This document shows, in pieces, positions 34,442-44,529 of a stretch of DNA of 64,000 nucleotides. Origin of the DNA: Mesorhizobium waimense (GTDB lineage: Bacteria > Pseudomonadota > Alphaproteobacteria > Rhizobiales > Rhizobiaceae); contig NZ_QZWZ01000010.1 of the NCBI RefSeq assembly GCF_003601975.1, positions 124,001 through 188,000 of the forward strand, read 5' to 3'. A program made the position numbers and the translations under genes. Each line of letters opens with the position of its first letter. The first letter of the stretch is position 1. The notes below the pieces were generated by a model. That model made no database searches and was not told the DNA's origin. It saw only the letters and a list, made by a program, of their open reading frames with translations.

Positions 34442-35217
34442 ATGATGCCGCTCCTGATCGCTGTCGCGATGGCCATCGCGCGGTTGCTGGCCGCGAATTT
34501 CTGAATGGCGTGGGTGATGTAGCTGTTGACGGTGTTCGACGAGACGCCAAGGATCAGTGCGACCTCGTCCGTTGTCTTGCCCTCGGACACCCAGAACAGG
34601 CATTCGCGCTCGCGGTCGGAGAGCGGATCCTGCATGGCGGCCGCGGCGATCAGCTGCGGGATGGTGGAGAGCGCGTAGCAGCACTTCAACTGAGCCTTCA
34701 TCAGCGCCGGCTGGTCGATCTTGCCCGGTTCGGCGGCCGAAAACAGTGCGAACAGACGCTGGCGACCGACGTTCAGCCTGAGCGAGTAGATCTCGGCATG
34801 GCCGAGCACGTCAAGAAGGCGGGCCTCCTCGCCAGTGAGCAGTCCACCAGTGTCAGGGGCACGGGCTGCCACCAGCGCCTGCGGGCGGATGCCGGGCGCC
34901 GCGGTCAGCGGGCCCTGGGCGAGGCCGCCAATCAGCCGTTTGCCGATGAGCTCGATGGCGTCGAAGATCCAGTTGGAGGACACGATGCGCGCGTCGTTGC
35001 GGTCCTGGTCGTGGACGATGGCGACCAGCATGTAGCTGTCGGCGCCGATCTCGGCGGCAAGCTGCATGAAAAAGCTGGTCAGATCGCCGCGAGACGTCAG
35101 GCGCAACGGTTCGGATTGGAGAAGCGCGGCGGGACTGCCCATTTTTATGCTTTGGCCGGAATCGATCCATGTGCCCGGTGCTGGCTTTGCCAGCGGCCGA
35201 ACCCGAATACGCATCAC
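34438..35217 (-). CDS. visN: LuxR-type motility master regulator VisN
   Basis: VisN is the partner of VisR. The 259-residue product has a GAF-like N-terminal domain and a C-terminal LuxR HTH: DPLSDRERECLFWVSEGKTT followed by DEVALILGVSSNTVNSYITH. The start is uncertain: ATG at 35217 is the longest, but ATG at 35142 (MGSPAALLQSEPLRL) gives a more typical 234 residues, and neither has a strong ribosome site. visN and visR overlap and should be one transcript. Confidence 0.87.
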   Translation of the reverse strand: MMRIRVRPLAKPAPGTWIDSGQSIKMGSPAALLQSEPLRLTSRGDLTSFFMQLAAEIGADSYMLVAIVHDQDRNDARIVSSNWIFDAIELIGKRLIGGLAQGPLTAAPGIRPQALVAARAPDTGGLLTGEEARLLDVLGHAEIYSLRLNVGRQRLFALFSAAEPGKIDQPALMKAQLKCCYALSTIPQLIAAAAMQDPLSDRERECLFWVSEGKTTDEVALILGVSSNTVNSYITHAIQKFAASNRAMAIATAIRSGII

Positions 35218-35596
35218 TTTGACGAAGACACACTCTGGGCGCGGTTAGCGCCCAACCAGGCCGAATCCATTCAGGGAACGCGAAGCCGTCCGCGTCTGGT
35301 GCCGGACGATGCCGGTACTTGAGACTTTGGGTTGGTCGCCGCGCCCCCCAAGGACCGGCTGATTCGGGTCTAATCTACCCGCAGATGAATCCGACATCAA
35401 ACGCGATTTGACAAAATCGAATCCGATGGACTCCGATCGCGACTCAGCGACCGCTTCATGCAGCGTTCGGCCGGATTTTTCGATGGGAAAAGCAGGAGCC
35501 GGCGCGGACCCGCGGTATCGGCGCACGCCTGATTCCGGTAGGATTCGCGGGAGCGGCAGGATGGGCGTCCACTGCCGGGGACTTAGCGGGGCAACA
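35218..35596. other. Intergenic region between visN and the TMEM43-like gene
   Basis: A 379-bp divergent region. It holds a 7-bp inverted repeat TGGGCGC (35236-35242) / GCGCCCA (35248-35254) just upstream of visN, probably part of the visN promoter region. The right part has short open frames on both strands with no family resemblance or ribosome site; I regard it as non-coding. The TMEM43-like frame is open through 35408 but its N-terminal extension is low-complexity and unsupported. Confidence 0.6.
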
Positions 35597-36790
35597 ATGA
35601 GCGATTCATTTCGGGAAGTGACATCCGTTTCGTGGTTCGGGCGGATCAAGCGCGCGGTCGGCGGGGTGGTCTTCGGCCTGCTGTTGATCGTGCTGATGGT
35701 CATCGGCCTGTTCTGGAACGAGGGCCGCGCCGTGCAGACGGCGCGCTCGCTGGCCGAGGGGTCGGGCACCGTCGTCTCCGTCGGGGCCGACAGCGTCGAT
35801 GCAGGCAATGACGGCAAGCTCGTGCATGTCACCGGACCGGTTACGGCGGACAGCGGCCTTGCCGATCCGGATTTCGGCATAGCGGCGCAAGGGCTGCGGC
35901 TGTCGCGCAGCGTCGAGATGTATCAGTGGAAGGAAGAGCAGAAGTCGGAGACGACGAAGAAGCTCGGCGGGGGCGAGGAGACAGTGACGACCTACAGCTA
36001 TTCCAGGGTGTGGGACGACAGTCAGATCGACTCGGCGGATTTCAAGAAACCCGACGGCCATCAGAATCCGCCGATGGCGATCCACAGCAAGACCTTCCAG
36101 ATTCCGGACGGCAAGCTCGGCGCCTTCACGCTCGACACGCCGGTGCTCGATCGCATCGAAGGCGACAAGGAATTTTCGCTGTCGTCCAGCCAATCGGCCG
36201 CGATCAAGGCTGCCTATAGCGGCACAAAGCCCGTCGGCATCGTCGACGGCAGGATCTACCTCGGCGCCGATACGACATCCCCGACGCTGGGCGACTATCG
36301 CATCGGCTATGATTTGGCGCCGCTCGGCGTGGTCAGCATCGTCGCGCGCCAGAGCGGCAGCCAGTTCGAACCCTACCAGACGGTGGCCGGCGACCAGCTG
36401 CTGATGGTCGATATCGGCGACGTGCCGGCGGCAAAGATGTTCGCCGACGCGGTCTCCGAAAACACTCTGATCACCTGGCTGCTGCGGGCCGTCGGGCTAT
36501 TGCTGCTGACGATCGGCTTCGCCCTGCTGCTTGGCCCGATTGGCGTCATCCTCGACGTCATTCCATTCCTCGGCAGCATCGCGCGGATGGGAACCGGCAT
36601 CATTGCCTTCTTTCTAGCGATCCTGGTCGGCACGACGACGATCGCCATCGCCTGGTTCTGGTACCGGCCGCTGCTGGCGGTAGGCATTTTGGCGGCAGGC
36701 CTCATCGCCGCGGCGGCGGTCTACTATCTCGGCCGGTCGCGCAGGGCGGCCGCTCCGGCGGCCGCGCCAAGTGTTGGTACTCCGACCTGA
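35597..36790 (+). CDS. TMEM43 family membrane protein
   Basis: A 397-residue protein with one membrane helix near the N-terminus (about 22-43, VVFGLLLIVLMVIGLFWNEG), a large soluble domain, and four hydrophobic segments clustered at the C-terminus (about 295-385). This layout and the N-terminal WNEGRAV stretch match TMEM43/LUMA-type proteins (DUF1625), found in bacteria and in the animal nuclear envelope; the bacterial function is unknown. The start MSDSFREVTSVSW (35597) follows a GCGGGG sequence and avoids a non-conserved extension. It is convergent with aphA. Confidence 0.78.
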   Translation: MSDSFREVTSVSWFGRIKRAVGGVVFGLLLIVLMVIGLFWNEGRAVQTARSLAEGSGTVVSVGADSVDAGNDGKLVHVTGPVTADSGLADPDFGIAAQGLRLSRSVEMYQWKEEQKSETTKKLGGGEETVTTYSYSRVWDDSQIDSADFKKPDGHQNPPMAIHSKTFQIPDGKLGAFTLDTPVLDRIEGDKEFSLSSSQSAAIKAAYSGTKPVGIVDGRIYLGADTTSPTLGDYRIGYDLAPLGVVSIVARQSGSQFEPYQTVAGDQLLMVDIGDVPAAKMFADAVSENTLITWLLRAVGLLLLTIGFALLLGPIGVILDVIPFLGSIARMGTGIIAFFLAILVGTTTIAIAWFWYRPLLAVGILAAGLIAAAAVYYLGRSRRAAAPAAAPSVGTPT

Positions 36791-36829
36791 TCGCGAGAGC
36801 CGCGCGGGTTTGCCGCCCGGGTCTGGCTG

Positions 36830-37861
<1,032 letters not shown>

Positions 37862-37884
37862 AAAATTCCTCTCGAAGTCCGAAA

Positions 37885-38538
37885 TCAGTCAAGATTGAGA
37901 TAGGGGCTCACCAAAGCGAGCCACATGGTTTCCACATCGTCCTCAATGAGGTCGAATGTCCTGCGATCTTTTTTCAACCCCACAAGCCGGCAGACGTGTC
38001 CGACCTCCATCATCACCACGCCGAGCCGGCTGGCGACCTTGTCTTCTAGGGCCGGGTTCACATGCTGCAGCCATGCGGCGTAGAGGGCGATGATCTGGTC
38101 GTCATATTCGTTCTGGATCGGCCTGAGGTCGGCGTTGCCGGAGATAGCCTCGATCACCGGCATCAGGCTGGCGTTGTCGAGATAGAGCCTGGACGTGTCG
38201 ATGAAGAGCTTGCGTACTTCCTGCCGAAACTCCTCGCGGTTGGTGGGCGGAGCGACCTTGATGCGCTTCGCGATCACCTCGGGAAACGATGACAGCCAGC
38301 GCCTGGCGAGGTCGAGAAGAATGGCTTCCTTGTTGGGAAAGTATTGGTAGACCGAACCGACCGACAAGCCGGCGCGCCGCGCAATGGCGAGCGTCGTAGG
38401 GGTCTTGGTTCCTTGCTCCCGCGTCAAGATCAGCGTCGCGTCGAGAATCCTGTCGACCAGCTTGCTCGACCGTTGTTGCCGAGGCTGCTTGCGCGGCTCG
38501 AGCGCTATCCTGGTTTCGCGGCTGAGACTGCGCTTCAC
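37885..38538 (-). CDS. TetR family transcriptional regulator
   Basis: A 217-residue TetR-type repressor: HTH at about residues 25-75 (ILDATLILTREQGTKTPTTL, AIARRAGLSVGSVYQYFPNK) and a variable ligand domain. The start is inferred as GTG at 38538 (VKRSLSRETRIALE) with GAGGA nine bases upstream; the frame is open further but through the promoter region. It is followed by aphA and diverges from the amidohydrolase gene, so it probably controls both. Confidence 0.85.
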   Translation of the reverse strand: MKRSLSRETRIALEPRKQPRQQRSSKLVDRILDATLILTREQGTKTPTTLAIARRAGLSVGSVYQYFPNKEAILLDLARRWLSSFPEVIAKRIKVAPPTNREEFRQEVRKLFIDTSRLYLDNASLMPVIEAISGNADLRPIQNEYDDQIIALYAAWLQHVNPALEDKVASRLGVVMMEVGHVCRLVGLKKDRRTFDLIEDDVETMWLALVSPYLNLD

Positions 38539-38599
38539 GGCTCGATATCCTCGTTCCCCGCCCGGTCTCAACACAGGGGCAGGGTGCTGTCCACTATCA

Positions 38600-38645
38600 T
38601 TCGAAATTCCGAACGTTGACAAACGCGAATAATTAGTCGCATTCT
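38600..38645 (+). promoter_or_regulatory. Candidate promoter and TetR operator before the amidohydrolase gene
   Basis: A near-palindrome TTCGAAATTCCGAA (38600-38613, one mismatched pair) is followed by TTGACA (38616-38621) and, 18 bp on, CATTCT (38640-38645), which resembles a sigma70 promoter. A TetR dimer bound here would overlap the -35 region. The ATG is at 38796, so the leader would be about 145 bases. Confidence 0.4.
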
Positions 38646-38795
38646 TTATCCACGCTGTCTCCAGGGATAACAAGGGGAATTTCGAAGACAGCGCGCTGGC
38701 ATCACTTTTGTCCGATGGCGCCGCTCCAGCGGAGTGGCAAGGTCGTTGGACAGAGCGTCGTCGGTTCAGTCAGCCGTCAAAAGCGCGGAGTCGCG

Positions 38796-40475
38796 ATGTC
38801 TGTCACGGGTGCGGGTCATAGTGCTGATCTGATCGTCATCAACGGTCGTGTAAAGACCATGGACGATGACAATCCCGCCGCCGAGGCCGTTGCCATCAAG
38901 GACGGTACCATCGTCGCCATTGGCAGCCGCGCCTCCATCGACGAGCTTAGGGGAACGGCAACCAAGGTCATCGACGCTAAGGGCGGTTCGGTCTTGCCCG
39001 GTTTCATCGAAGCCCACATGCATCTGTTCTCCGGTGCGGCAGAGCTTGCCCATCTGCAGTTATCTGGCGTCCACGGGTTTGAGGCGCTGCAAAGAGCGAT
39101 CCGCGATTATGCATCAACACAGCCCGACGCGAAGATGCTGGTCGGACAGGGCGTTGACTATACCGTGCTCGGCGACGAGCGGGTGTCCCGGCATCATCTC
39201 GACGCCATCCTGCCCGATCGCCCGTTCTGCATGGCCGCTCCCGATCATCACACCATGTGGGCCAACACCAAAGCGCTGAAAATGGCCGGTATCCTGCACG
39301 GGCGCACACTCGGTCCGGGCAACGAGATCGTCATGGGCGACGATGACCTTGCCGCCGGCGAATTGCGCGAGGGCGAGGCCTTCGGCCCAGTGCTCGACCT
39401 TGCCGGCGAAGGCCGGGTGCGGCTGGGGCTGGCGACCGGCGGCGAGCCGGACCCGATGCCGACCGCTGCTGAGCGCGCCGCTGACCGTGACATCATGCGG
39501 CGCGGGCTTGCCTGGTGCGCGCGCCACGGCATCACCTCGATTCAGAACATGGATGGCAACCTCTACCAGCTCGAGTTGCTGGCCGAGATCGACGCCGAGG
39601 AAGGCCTGCCCTGCCGGGTGCAGATACCGTTCCACTACAAGAACTTCATGACCCTCGACATGCTCGACAAGGCGTCTGTCATGGCCGAGCGCTATCATAG
39701 CGAATGGCTGTCGTCGGGCATGGTGAAGGTGTTTTACGACGGCGTTCTTGATTCATGGACGGCGGTGATGGTCGAGCCCTATGCCGACCGTCCGGACTGG
39801 GTGGGCGAGCCGCTTTTCACGCCGCAGCAGTTCATCGATCTGGCGGTGGCCGTCGACAAACGTGGGCTGCAGATGGCGGTGCATTCGATCGGCGACGGCG
39901 CCGTGCGTGTGGTGCTCGACGGCTACGAGACGGCGCAGAAGGCAAACGGCAAGCGCGACAGCCGGCATCGCGTCGAACATATCGAGGTCACGACCGAAGC
40001 CGATGTGCCGCGTTTTGCCGAGCTTGGCGTCATCGCTTCGATGCAGCCGCCGCATCCGCCGGGCGCCATGGATTTTCCGCTGGAGCCGACCGTGTCGCGC
40101 ATCGGGCCGGCCCGCTGGCCGCTAAGTTACGCCTGGCGGACACTGAAGGATGCCGGTGCGCGGGTCGTCTTCGCCTCCGACTGGCCGGTGTCGCCGATCG
40201 ATCCGATCCTGGGCATTCAGGCGGCATTGCTGCGCAAACCATGGGCAGCAAGCGACCCGGACCAGAGCTTCTCGCTGCATGAATCGCTTGCCGCCTATAC
40301 GATCGAAGGTGCCTATGCCGAATTCGCCGAACATCGCAAAGGTGTGCTGAAACCTGGATACCTGGCCGATCTGGTGGTGCTCTCAGCCGATATTGAAACG
40401 AGCGCGCCGGAAGTGCTGCATACAGTGCGGCCGGTGACGACCATCTGTGGTGGCAAGGTGACCTATCAGGCGTGA
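38796..40475 (+). CDS. YtcJ-type metal-dependent amidohydrolase
   Basis: A 559-residue amidohydrolase of the amidohydro_3/YtcJ group. It shows the N-terminal beta domain (LIVINGRVKTMDDDNP), the metal-binding HxH (FIEAHMHLFSG), later His ligands (MAVHSIGDGAVR and SRHRVEHIE), and the C-terminal catalytic Asp region (VVFASDWPVSPIDP). It hydrolyses an amide or ester bond; specificity cannot be read from sequence. The start MSVTGAGHS (38796) has GGAG six bases before it. It is divergent from the TetR gene and upstream of the ABC genes. Confidence 0.85.
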   Translation: MSVTGAGHSADLIVINGRVKTMDDDNPAAEAVAIKDGTIVAIGSRASIDELRGTATKVIDAKGGSVLPGFIEAHMHLFSGAAELAHLQLSGVHGFEALQRAIRDYASTQPDAKMLVGQGVDYTVLGDERVSRHHLDAILPDRPFCMAAPDHHTMWANTKALKMAGILHGRTLGPGNEIVMGDDDLAAGELREGEAFGPVLDLAGEGRVRLGLATGGEPDPMPTAAERAADRDIMRRGLAWCARHGITSIQNMDGNLYQLELLAEIDAEEGLPCRVQIPFHYKNFMTLDMLDKASVMAERYHSEWLSSGMVKVFYDGVLDSWTAVMVEPYADRPDWVGEPLFTPQQFIDLAVAVDKRGLQMAVHSIGDGAVRVVLDGYETAQKANGKRDSRHRVEHIEVTTEADVPRFAELGVIASMQPPHPPGAMDFPLEPTVSRIGPARWPLSYAWRTLKDAGARVVFASDWPVSPIDPILGIQAALLRKPWAASDPDQSFSLHESLAAYTIEGAYAEFAEHRKGVLKPGYLADLVVLSADIETSAPEVLHTVRPVTTICGGKVTYQA

Positions 40476-40587
40476 CGGTGGCATGGAGCTTGCTTTCTGA
40501 ATCGACATTCAACTGGTTGCCAAGCCCATCGGCATGTGGTGACAATCGAACAACAACGAGACCTGCCGCCAAGAGCAGGCTTTATCA

Positions 40588-41694
40588 GTGGGGTACTGCG
40601 TGCCGGAACAATCGGGTAGAAATGCGATCGAAGTCCGTGGCGTGCGCAAGGTGTTTGGCTCCGGCGAGAGCCAGGTCGCCGCTCTCGACACGGTCTCGGT
40701 GCCGATCCGCGAAAACGAATTCTTCACGCTGCTCGGCCCCTCAGGCTGCGGAAAGACGACGCTGCTCAGGCTGATCGCCGGCTTCGACTTTCCAAGTGCC
40801 GGCGAAATCCTGCTTTATGGCGACGACATCGCGCCGCTGCCGCCGTTCAAGCGGCCGGTCAATACCGTGTTCCAGTCCTATGCGCTGTTCCCGCATATGA
40901 CGGTGGCGCAGAATATCGGCTTTGGCCTGGAAATGCTGGGCAAGCCGAAGGCCGAAATCAAGGCGCGCGTCGACGCGATGCTGAAACTGGTCAAGATGGA
41001 GGCGTTGGCGGGGCGCCGCACCAGCCAGATCTCCGGCGGCCAGCAGCAGCGCGTGGCGCTGGCGCGGGCGCTCGCACCGCAGCCGAAGGTGCTGCTGCTC
41101 GACGAGCCGCTCTCGGCACTAGACTACAAATTGCGCAAGGAGATGCAGATCGAGCTGAAGCGGTTGCAGCACGAGACAGGCATCACCTTCATCTTCGTCA
41201 CCCACGACCAGGAAGAAGCGCTGACGATGTCCGACCGCATCGCGGTGATGTCGTCGGGCAAGATCCTGCAGGTCGGTTCGCCGTGGGATATCTACGACAA
41301 GCCGGCGGAGCGCTTCGTCGCCGACTTCATCGGCGAAACCAATTTCCTGACCGCGGCCATCACCGGCATGGGCAACGGCAAGGCACGGGCGACGCTCAAA
41401 TCCGGGGCGACGATCGACGCGACCGTGGCCGAAGGTTTCCAGCCGAAGGACAATGCCACCGTGGTGGTGAGGCCCGAGCACGCCAAGCTGACAAAGGGCA
41501 AGGGCGACCTGACCGGTACGGTCGAAAATGTCGTCTATTTCGGCACCGACACGCATATCCATGTCCAACTGGACAGCGGCGAAGCCTTCACCGTGCGCCA
41601 GCAGAACACGCGCAGCGCCGGCTGCGGGTTCGAGCGCGGCGACAAGGTCGGCATTTCGATCGGCAATGATGCCGCGCAAGTGCTGAGGGACTGA
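40588..41694 (+). CDS. potA: ABC importer ATPase, PotA-like
   Basis: A 368-residue ABC ATPase with Walker [13 protein letters not shown]-loop region [12 protein letters not shown], signature [14 protein letters not shown], Walker [12 protein letters not shown], and H-loop [12 protein letters not shown]-terminal TOBE/regulatory domain follows (about 285-368). The PotA/CysA subfamily energises import of polyamines, putrescine-like compounds or opines. The start is GTG at 40588; an in-frame GTG at 40600 is an alternative. The stop overlaps the permease start. Confidence 0.92.
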   Translation: MGYCVPEQSGRNAIEVRGVRKVFGSGESQVAALDTVSVPIRENEFFTLLGPSGCGKTTLLRLIAGFDFPSAGEILLYGDDIAPLPPFKRPVNTVFQSYALFPHMTVAQNIGFGLEMLGKPKAEIKARVDAMLKLVKMEALAGRRTSQISGGQQQRVALARALAPQPKVLLLDEPLSALDYKLRKEMQIELKRLQHETGITFIFVTHDQEEALTMSDRIAVMSSGKILQVGSPWDIYDKPAERFVADFIGETNFLTAAITGMGNGKARATLKSGATIDATVAEGFQPKDNATVVVRPEHAKLTKGKGDLTGTVENVVYFGTDTHIHVQLDSGEAFTVRQQNTRSAGCGFERGDKVGISIGNDAAQVLRD

Positions 41695-42614
41695 TGGCAA
41701 GCGCGGAGGAAGTCGCCAAGGCGGCCGAGCGACGCGACGTTCGCGATCGCTGGCTGTTGTCGGCGCCGGCGCTGTTGATCATCCTTTTTGCGGCGACCGG
41801 TCCGTTGCTGATCGTGCTGGTCTATTCGTTCCTGACGCCGGGTTCCTACGGCGACGTCAGATGGCAGTTCTCGCCGGAGGCCTGGGTGTCGGTGTTCATG
41901 GAACGCGACATCTTCGACGACACGCTTTCGATTGCCGCCGCCCACGTCACCATTTTCTGGCGCTCAATCAAGCTGGCGATCGTGACGACGATCGCGACTT
42001 TGGCGCTGGGTTTCCCGACAGCCTATTTCATGGCGACGCGCAGCGAAAAGACGCGCGATCTCTGGCTGTTCCTGATCACCATACCGTTCTGGACCAACCT
42101 TCTGATCCGCACCTTCGCGGTGCTGCAGATCATTCGCAACGAAGGCATCGTCAACGCGATCCTGCTCAAGCTCGGCATCGTCTCGGCGCCGATCCAGATC
42201 CTGTATACCGATACAGCGATCCTGATCGGCATGGCCTATGTCTACCTGCCGCTGATGGTGTTGCCGATCTATGCCAGCATGGAGAAGCTCGATTTTCGCT
42301 TGGTCGAGGCGGGTTATGACCTCTACGCGACACGCTTCAAGGTGCTGCGCCGGATCATTTTCCCGCTGGTCAAGCCTGGCGTCATAGCCGGCTCCATTCT
42401 GGTCTTCATTCCGGCGCTCGGCGCCTATGTGACGCCGAGCGTGCTCGGCGGCGGCAAGAACATGATGCTGTCCAACCTGATCGAATTGCAATTCGGTCAG
42501 GGCCGCAACTGGCCGCTCGGCTCGGCGCTGTCGATCGCCGTAATGGTCATCGTCATGGTCGCCCTGCTTGCCTATGTGCGCAATGCCGGCAGATCCGAGG
42601 TGCGGCATGGCTAG
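41694..42614 (+). CDS. potB: ABC importer permease, PotB-like
   Basis: A 306-residue inner-membrane permease with about six hydrophobic helices and the BPD_transp EAA loop (EAGYDLYATRFKVLRRIIFP) before the last helices. The DLWLFLITIPFWTNLLIRTF segment is typical of PotB/PotH. The ATG overlaps the ATPase stop and the end overlaps the next permease by 8 bp, so the genes are translationally linked. Confidence 0.92.
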   Translation: MASAEEVAKAAERRDVRDRWLLSAPALLIILFAATGPLLIVLVYSFLTPGSYGDVRWQFSPEAWVSVFMERDIFDDTLSIAAAHVTIFWRSIKLAIVTTIATLALGFPTAYFMATRSEKTRDLWLFLITIPFWTNLLIRTFAVLQIIRNEGIVNAILLKLGIVSAPIQILYTDTAILIGMAYVYLPLMVLPIYASMEKLDFRLVEAGYDLYATRFKVLRRIIFPLVKPGVIAGSILVFIPALGAYVTPSVLGGGKNMMLSNLIELQFGQGRNWPLGSALSIAVMVIVMVALLAYVRNAGRSEVRHG

Positions 42615-43407
42615 CAGCTTCTCCATCAAGCATCAGCCGGGATTCACCGCGATCGCGGCGACCTGCTTTATCGTGCTCTACCTGCCGATCGTCGTGCTGG
42701 TCGTCTATGCGTTCAATGCGGCGACTTCGACGTCCGAATGGGGCGGCTTTTCGCTCAAATGGTTCCAGTCGGCGTGGCAGAACACGCAGGTGATCGACGC
42801 GACGCTGCGCTCGTTCCAGATCGGCGCCATCGCGGCGACCCTTGCGACCATCGCCGCCACCATGGCGGCACTGGCCACCACCCGCACGGCAGCCTATCCG
42901 GGCCTGACCTTCAAATATGCGGCGATCAACCAGCCGCTGATGGTGCCCGAGATCGTCACCGGCGTGGCGCTGCTGATCTTCTTCTCGCGCGTCAAGATAT
43001 TCACCGGCTATTCCGGTCTTGGCTATCTGATCGCCGCACATACGGCGTTCTGCATCCCCTTCGCCTATCTGCCGATCCGCGCGCGGCTGGAGAATATGGA
43101 TCTGACGCTGGAGCGCGCCGCAGCCGATCTCTATGCGACGCCGTGGCGGACATTCCGGCGCATCACGCTGCCGCTGCTGTGGCCCGGCATATTGGCCGGG
43201 CTGATGCTGGCCTTCGTCATCTCGCTCGACGATGTTGTCATCACCGAGTTCGTCAAATCGGGCGGCCAGGATACGTTGCCGACCTACATGCTCGGCCAGA
43301 TAAGGCGGGGGATAACGCCTGAGATAAACGCGATTTCGACCGTGTTCCTGCTCTTGTCGGTCGCCATCGTGACGTTGTTTTTCTTGATCAGCAGGAAACG
43401 GGACTGA
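42607..43407 (+). CDS. potC: ABC importer permease, PotC-like
   Basis: A 266-residue permease, partner of the PotB-like protein. It has helices from residue 13 on, the MVPEIVTGVALLIFFSRVKI segment and the EAA loop ERAAADLYATPWRTFRRITL then PLLWPGILAGLMLAFV, characteristic of PotC/PotI. The start MASSFSIKH (42607) overlaps the potB stop by 8 bp; a longer opening inside potB is rejected. Confidence 0.92.
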   Translation: MASSFSIKHQPGFTAIAATCFIVLYLPIVVLVVYAFNAATSTSEWGGFSLKWFQSAWQNTQVIDATLRSFQIGAIAATLATIAATMAALATTRTAAYPGLTFKYAAINQPLMVPEIVTGVALLIFFSRVKIFTGYSGLGYLIAAHTAFCIPFAYLPIRARLENMDLTLERAAADLYATPWRTFRRITLPLLWPGILAGLMLAFVISLDDVVITEFVKSGGQDTLPTYMLGQIRRGITPEINAISTVFLLLSVAIVTLFFLISRKRD

Positions 43408-43430
43408 ACCTACAAATGGGAGCTAAATCC

Positions 43431-44465
43431 ATGAACTGGAAGACAACAGCGACCGCCATGGGGTTGGCGCTGCTCGCAACGACGAGCCTCGCTCGCGCCG
43501 ACGGCGAACTGAACATCTACAATTGGGGCAATTACACCAGCCCCGATGTGATCAAGAAGTTCGAAGCCAAGTACAACATCAAGGTCACCATCACCGATTA
43601 CGATTCGAACGATACGGCGCTGGCCAAGGTGCGTCAGGGCGGCACCGGCTTCGACATCGCGGTGCCTTCGCAGACCTACGTGCCGATCTGGATCAAGGAA
43701 GGCCTCGTGCTGGAAACCGATCCGGGCAAGATGGAGAATTTCAAGAACGTGGCGCCTGAATGGGCCAACCCCGAATTCGATCCCGGCCGCAAATATTCGG
43801 TGCCGTGGGCGCTCGGTACGGTCGGCGTCGTCGTCAACACCGATGTCTACAAGGGGCCGGCGGACAGCTGGGGTATCATCTTCAACACGCCAGATGAGCT
43901 CAAGGGCAAGGTCAATGTCGTCCCCGAAATGAACGACGTGATCTTCGCGGCGATCAAATATGTCGGCGGCCAGCAGTGCACCACCGACAAGGAGGTCTTG
44001 AAGAAGGTACGCGACACGCTTGTCGCGGCCAAGCCGAACTGGATCGCCATGGAATACAACACCATCGAGAAGATGGGCGCCGGCGATTTCAAGGCGACCA
44101 GCGACTGGAACGGGTCGGCGCTGCGCCAGCGGCTGGCCAACCCGGCCATCCACTACTTCTATCCGAAGGAAGGCTATGGCCTGTGGAGCGACAACCTGGT
44201 CGTTCTCAAGGAGGCCAAGAATGTCGAGAATGCCAAGCTGTTCCAGAACTTCATCATGGATCCTGAGAACGCCGCCGGCCTGTCGGCTTTCCACCGCTAC
44301 GCCAATGCCATCACCGGCTCCGACAAATACATGCCGGCCGACATGAAGGATGCGCCGGAAGTGGTCATTCCGGAGGCCGACAAGCCGCATGCCGAGCTGC
44401 AGCTGATGTGCCCGCCGGACGTCCAGGATCTCTACACCAAAATCTGGACCGAACTGCAGAAGTAG
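43431..44465 (+). CDS. Periplasmic polyamine-type binding protein (PotD/PotF-like)
   Basis: A 344-residue extracellular solute-binding protein with a signal peptide cleaved after about residue 24 (LATTSLARA|DGE). The mature start GELNIYNWGNYTSPDVIKKF and VRQGGTGFDIAVPSQTYVPI are typical of the PotD/PotF spermidine/putrescine family. It completes the importer. The start MNWKTT (43431) is chosen because GGGAG lies eight bases upstream; the ATG five codons earlier overlaps that site. A strong terminator follows. Confidence 0.9.
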   Translation: MNWKTTATAMGLALLATTSLARADGELNIYNWGNYTSPDVIKKFEAKYNIKVTITDYDSNDTALAKVRQGGTGFDIAVPSQTYVPIWIKEGLVLETDPGKMENFKNVAPEWANPEFDPGRKYSVPWALGTVGVVVNTDVYKGPADSWGIIFNTPDELKGKVNVVPEMNDVIFAAIKYVGGQQCTTDKEVLKKVRDTLVAAKPNWIAMEYNTIEKMGAGDFKATSDWNGSALRQRLANPAIHYFYPKEGYGLWSDNLVVLKEAKNVENAKLFQNFIMDPENAAGLSAFHRYANAITGSDKYMPADMKDAPEVVIPEADKPHAELQLMCPPDVQDLYTKIWTELQK

Positions 44466-44476
44466 TTGCATCGTGG

Positions 44477-44510
44477 CGGACCCGGCGGCAGCCGCCGCCG
44501 GGTCCGTTTT
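44477..44510 (+). terminator. Rho-independent terminator after the ABC operon
   Basis: A 13-bp perfect stem (44477-44489 with 44494-44506) with a 4-base loop, followed by TTTT. It lies 12 bp after the binding-protein stop and should end or attenuate transcription before the serine hydrolase genes. Confidence 0.93.
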
Positions 44511-44529
44511 CTCGTCAGGACATGAAGTC

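Noticed and set aside
44473-44529. Upstream start for NylB-type hydrolase 1
   Set aside because: It would place the first codons in a strong terminator hairpin. The ATG at 44530 has a ribosome site and gives the family-like N-terminus.
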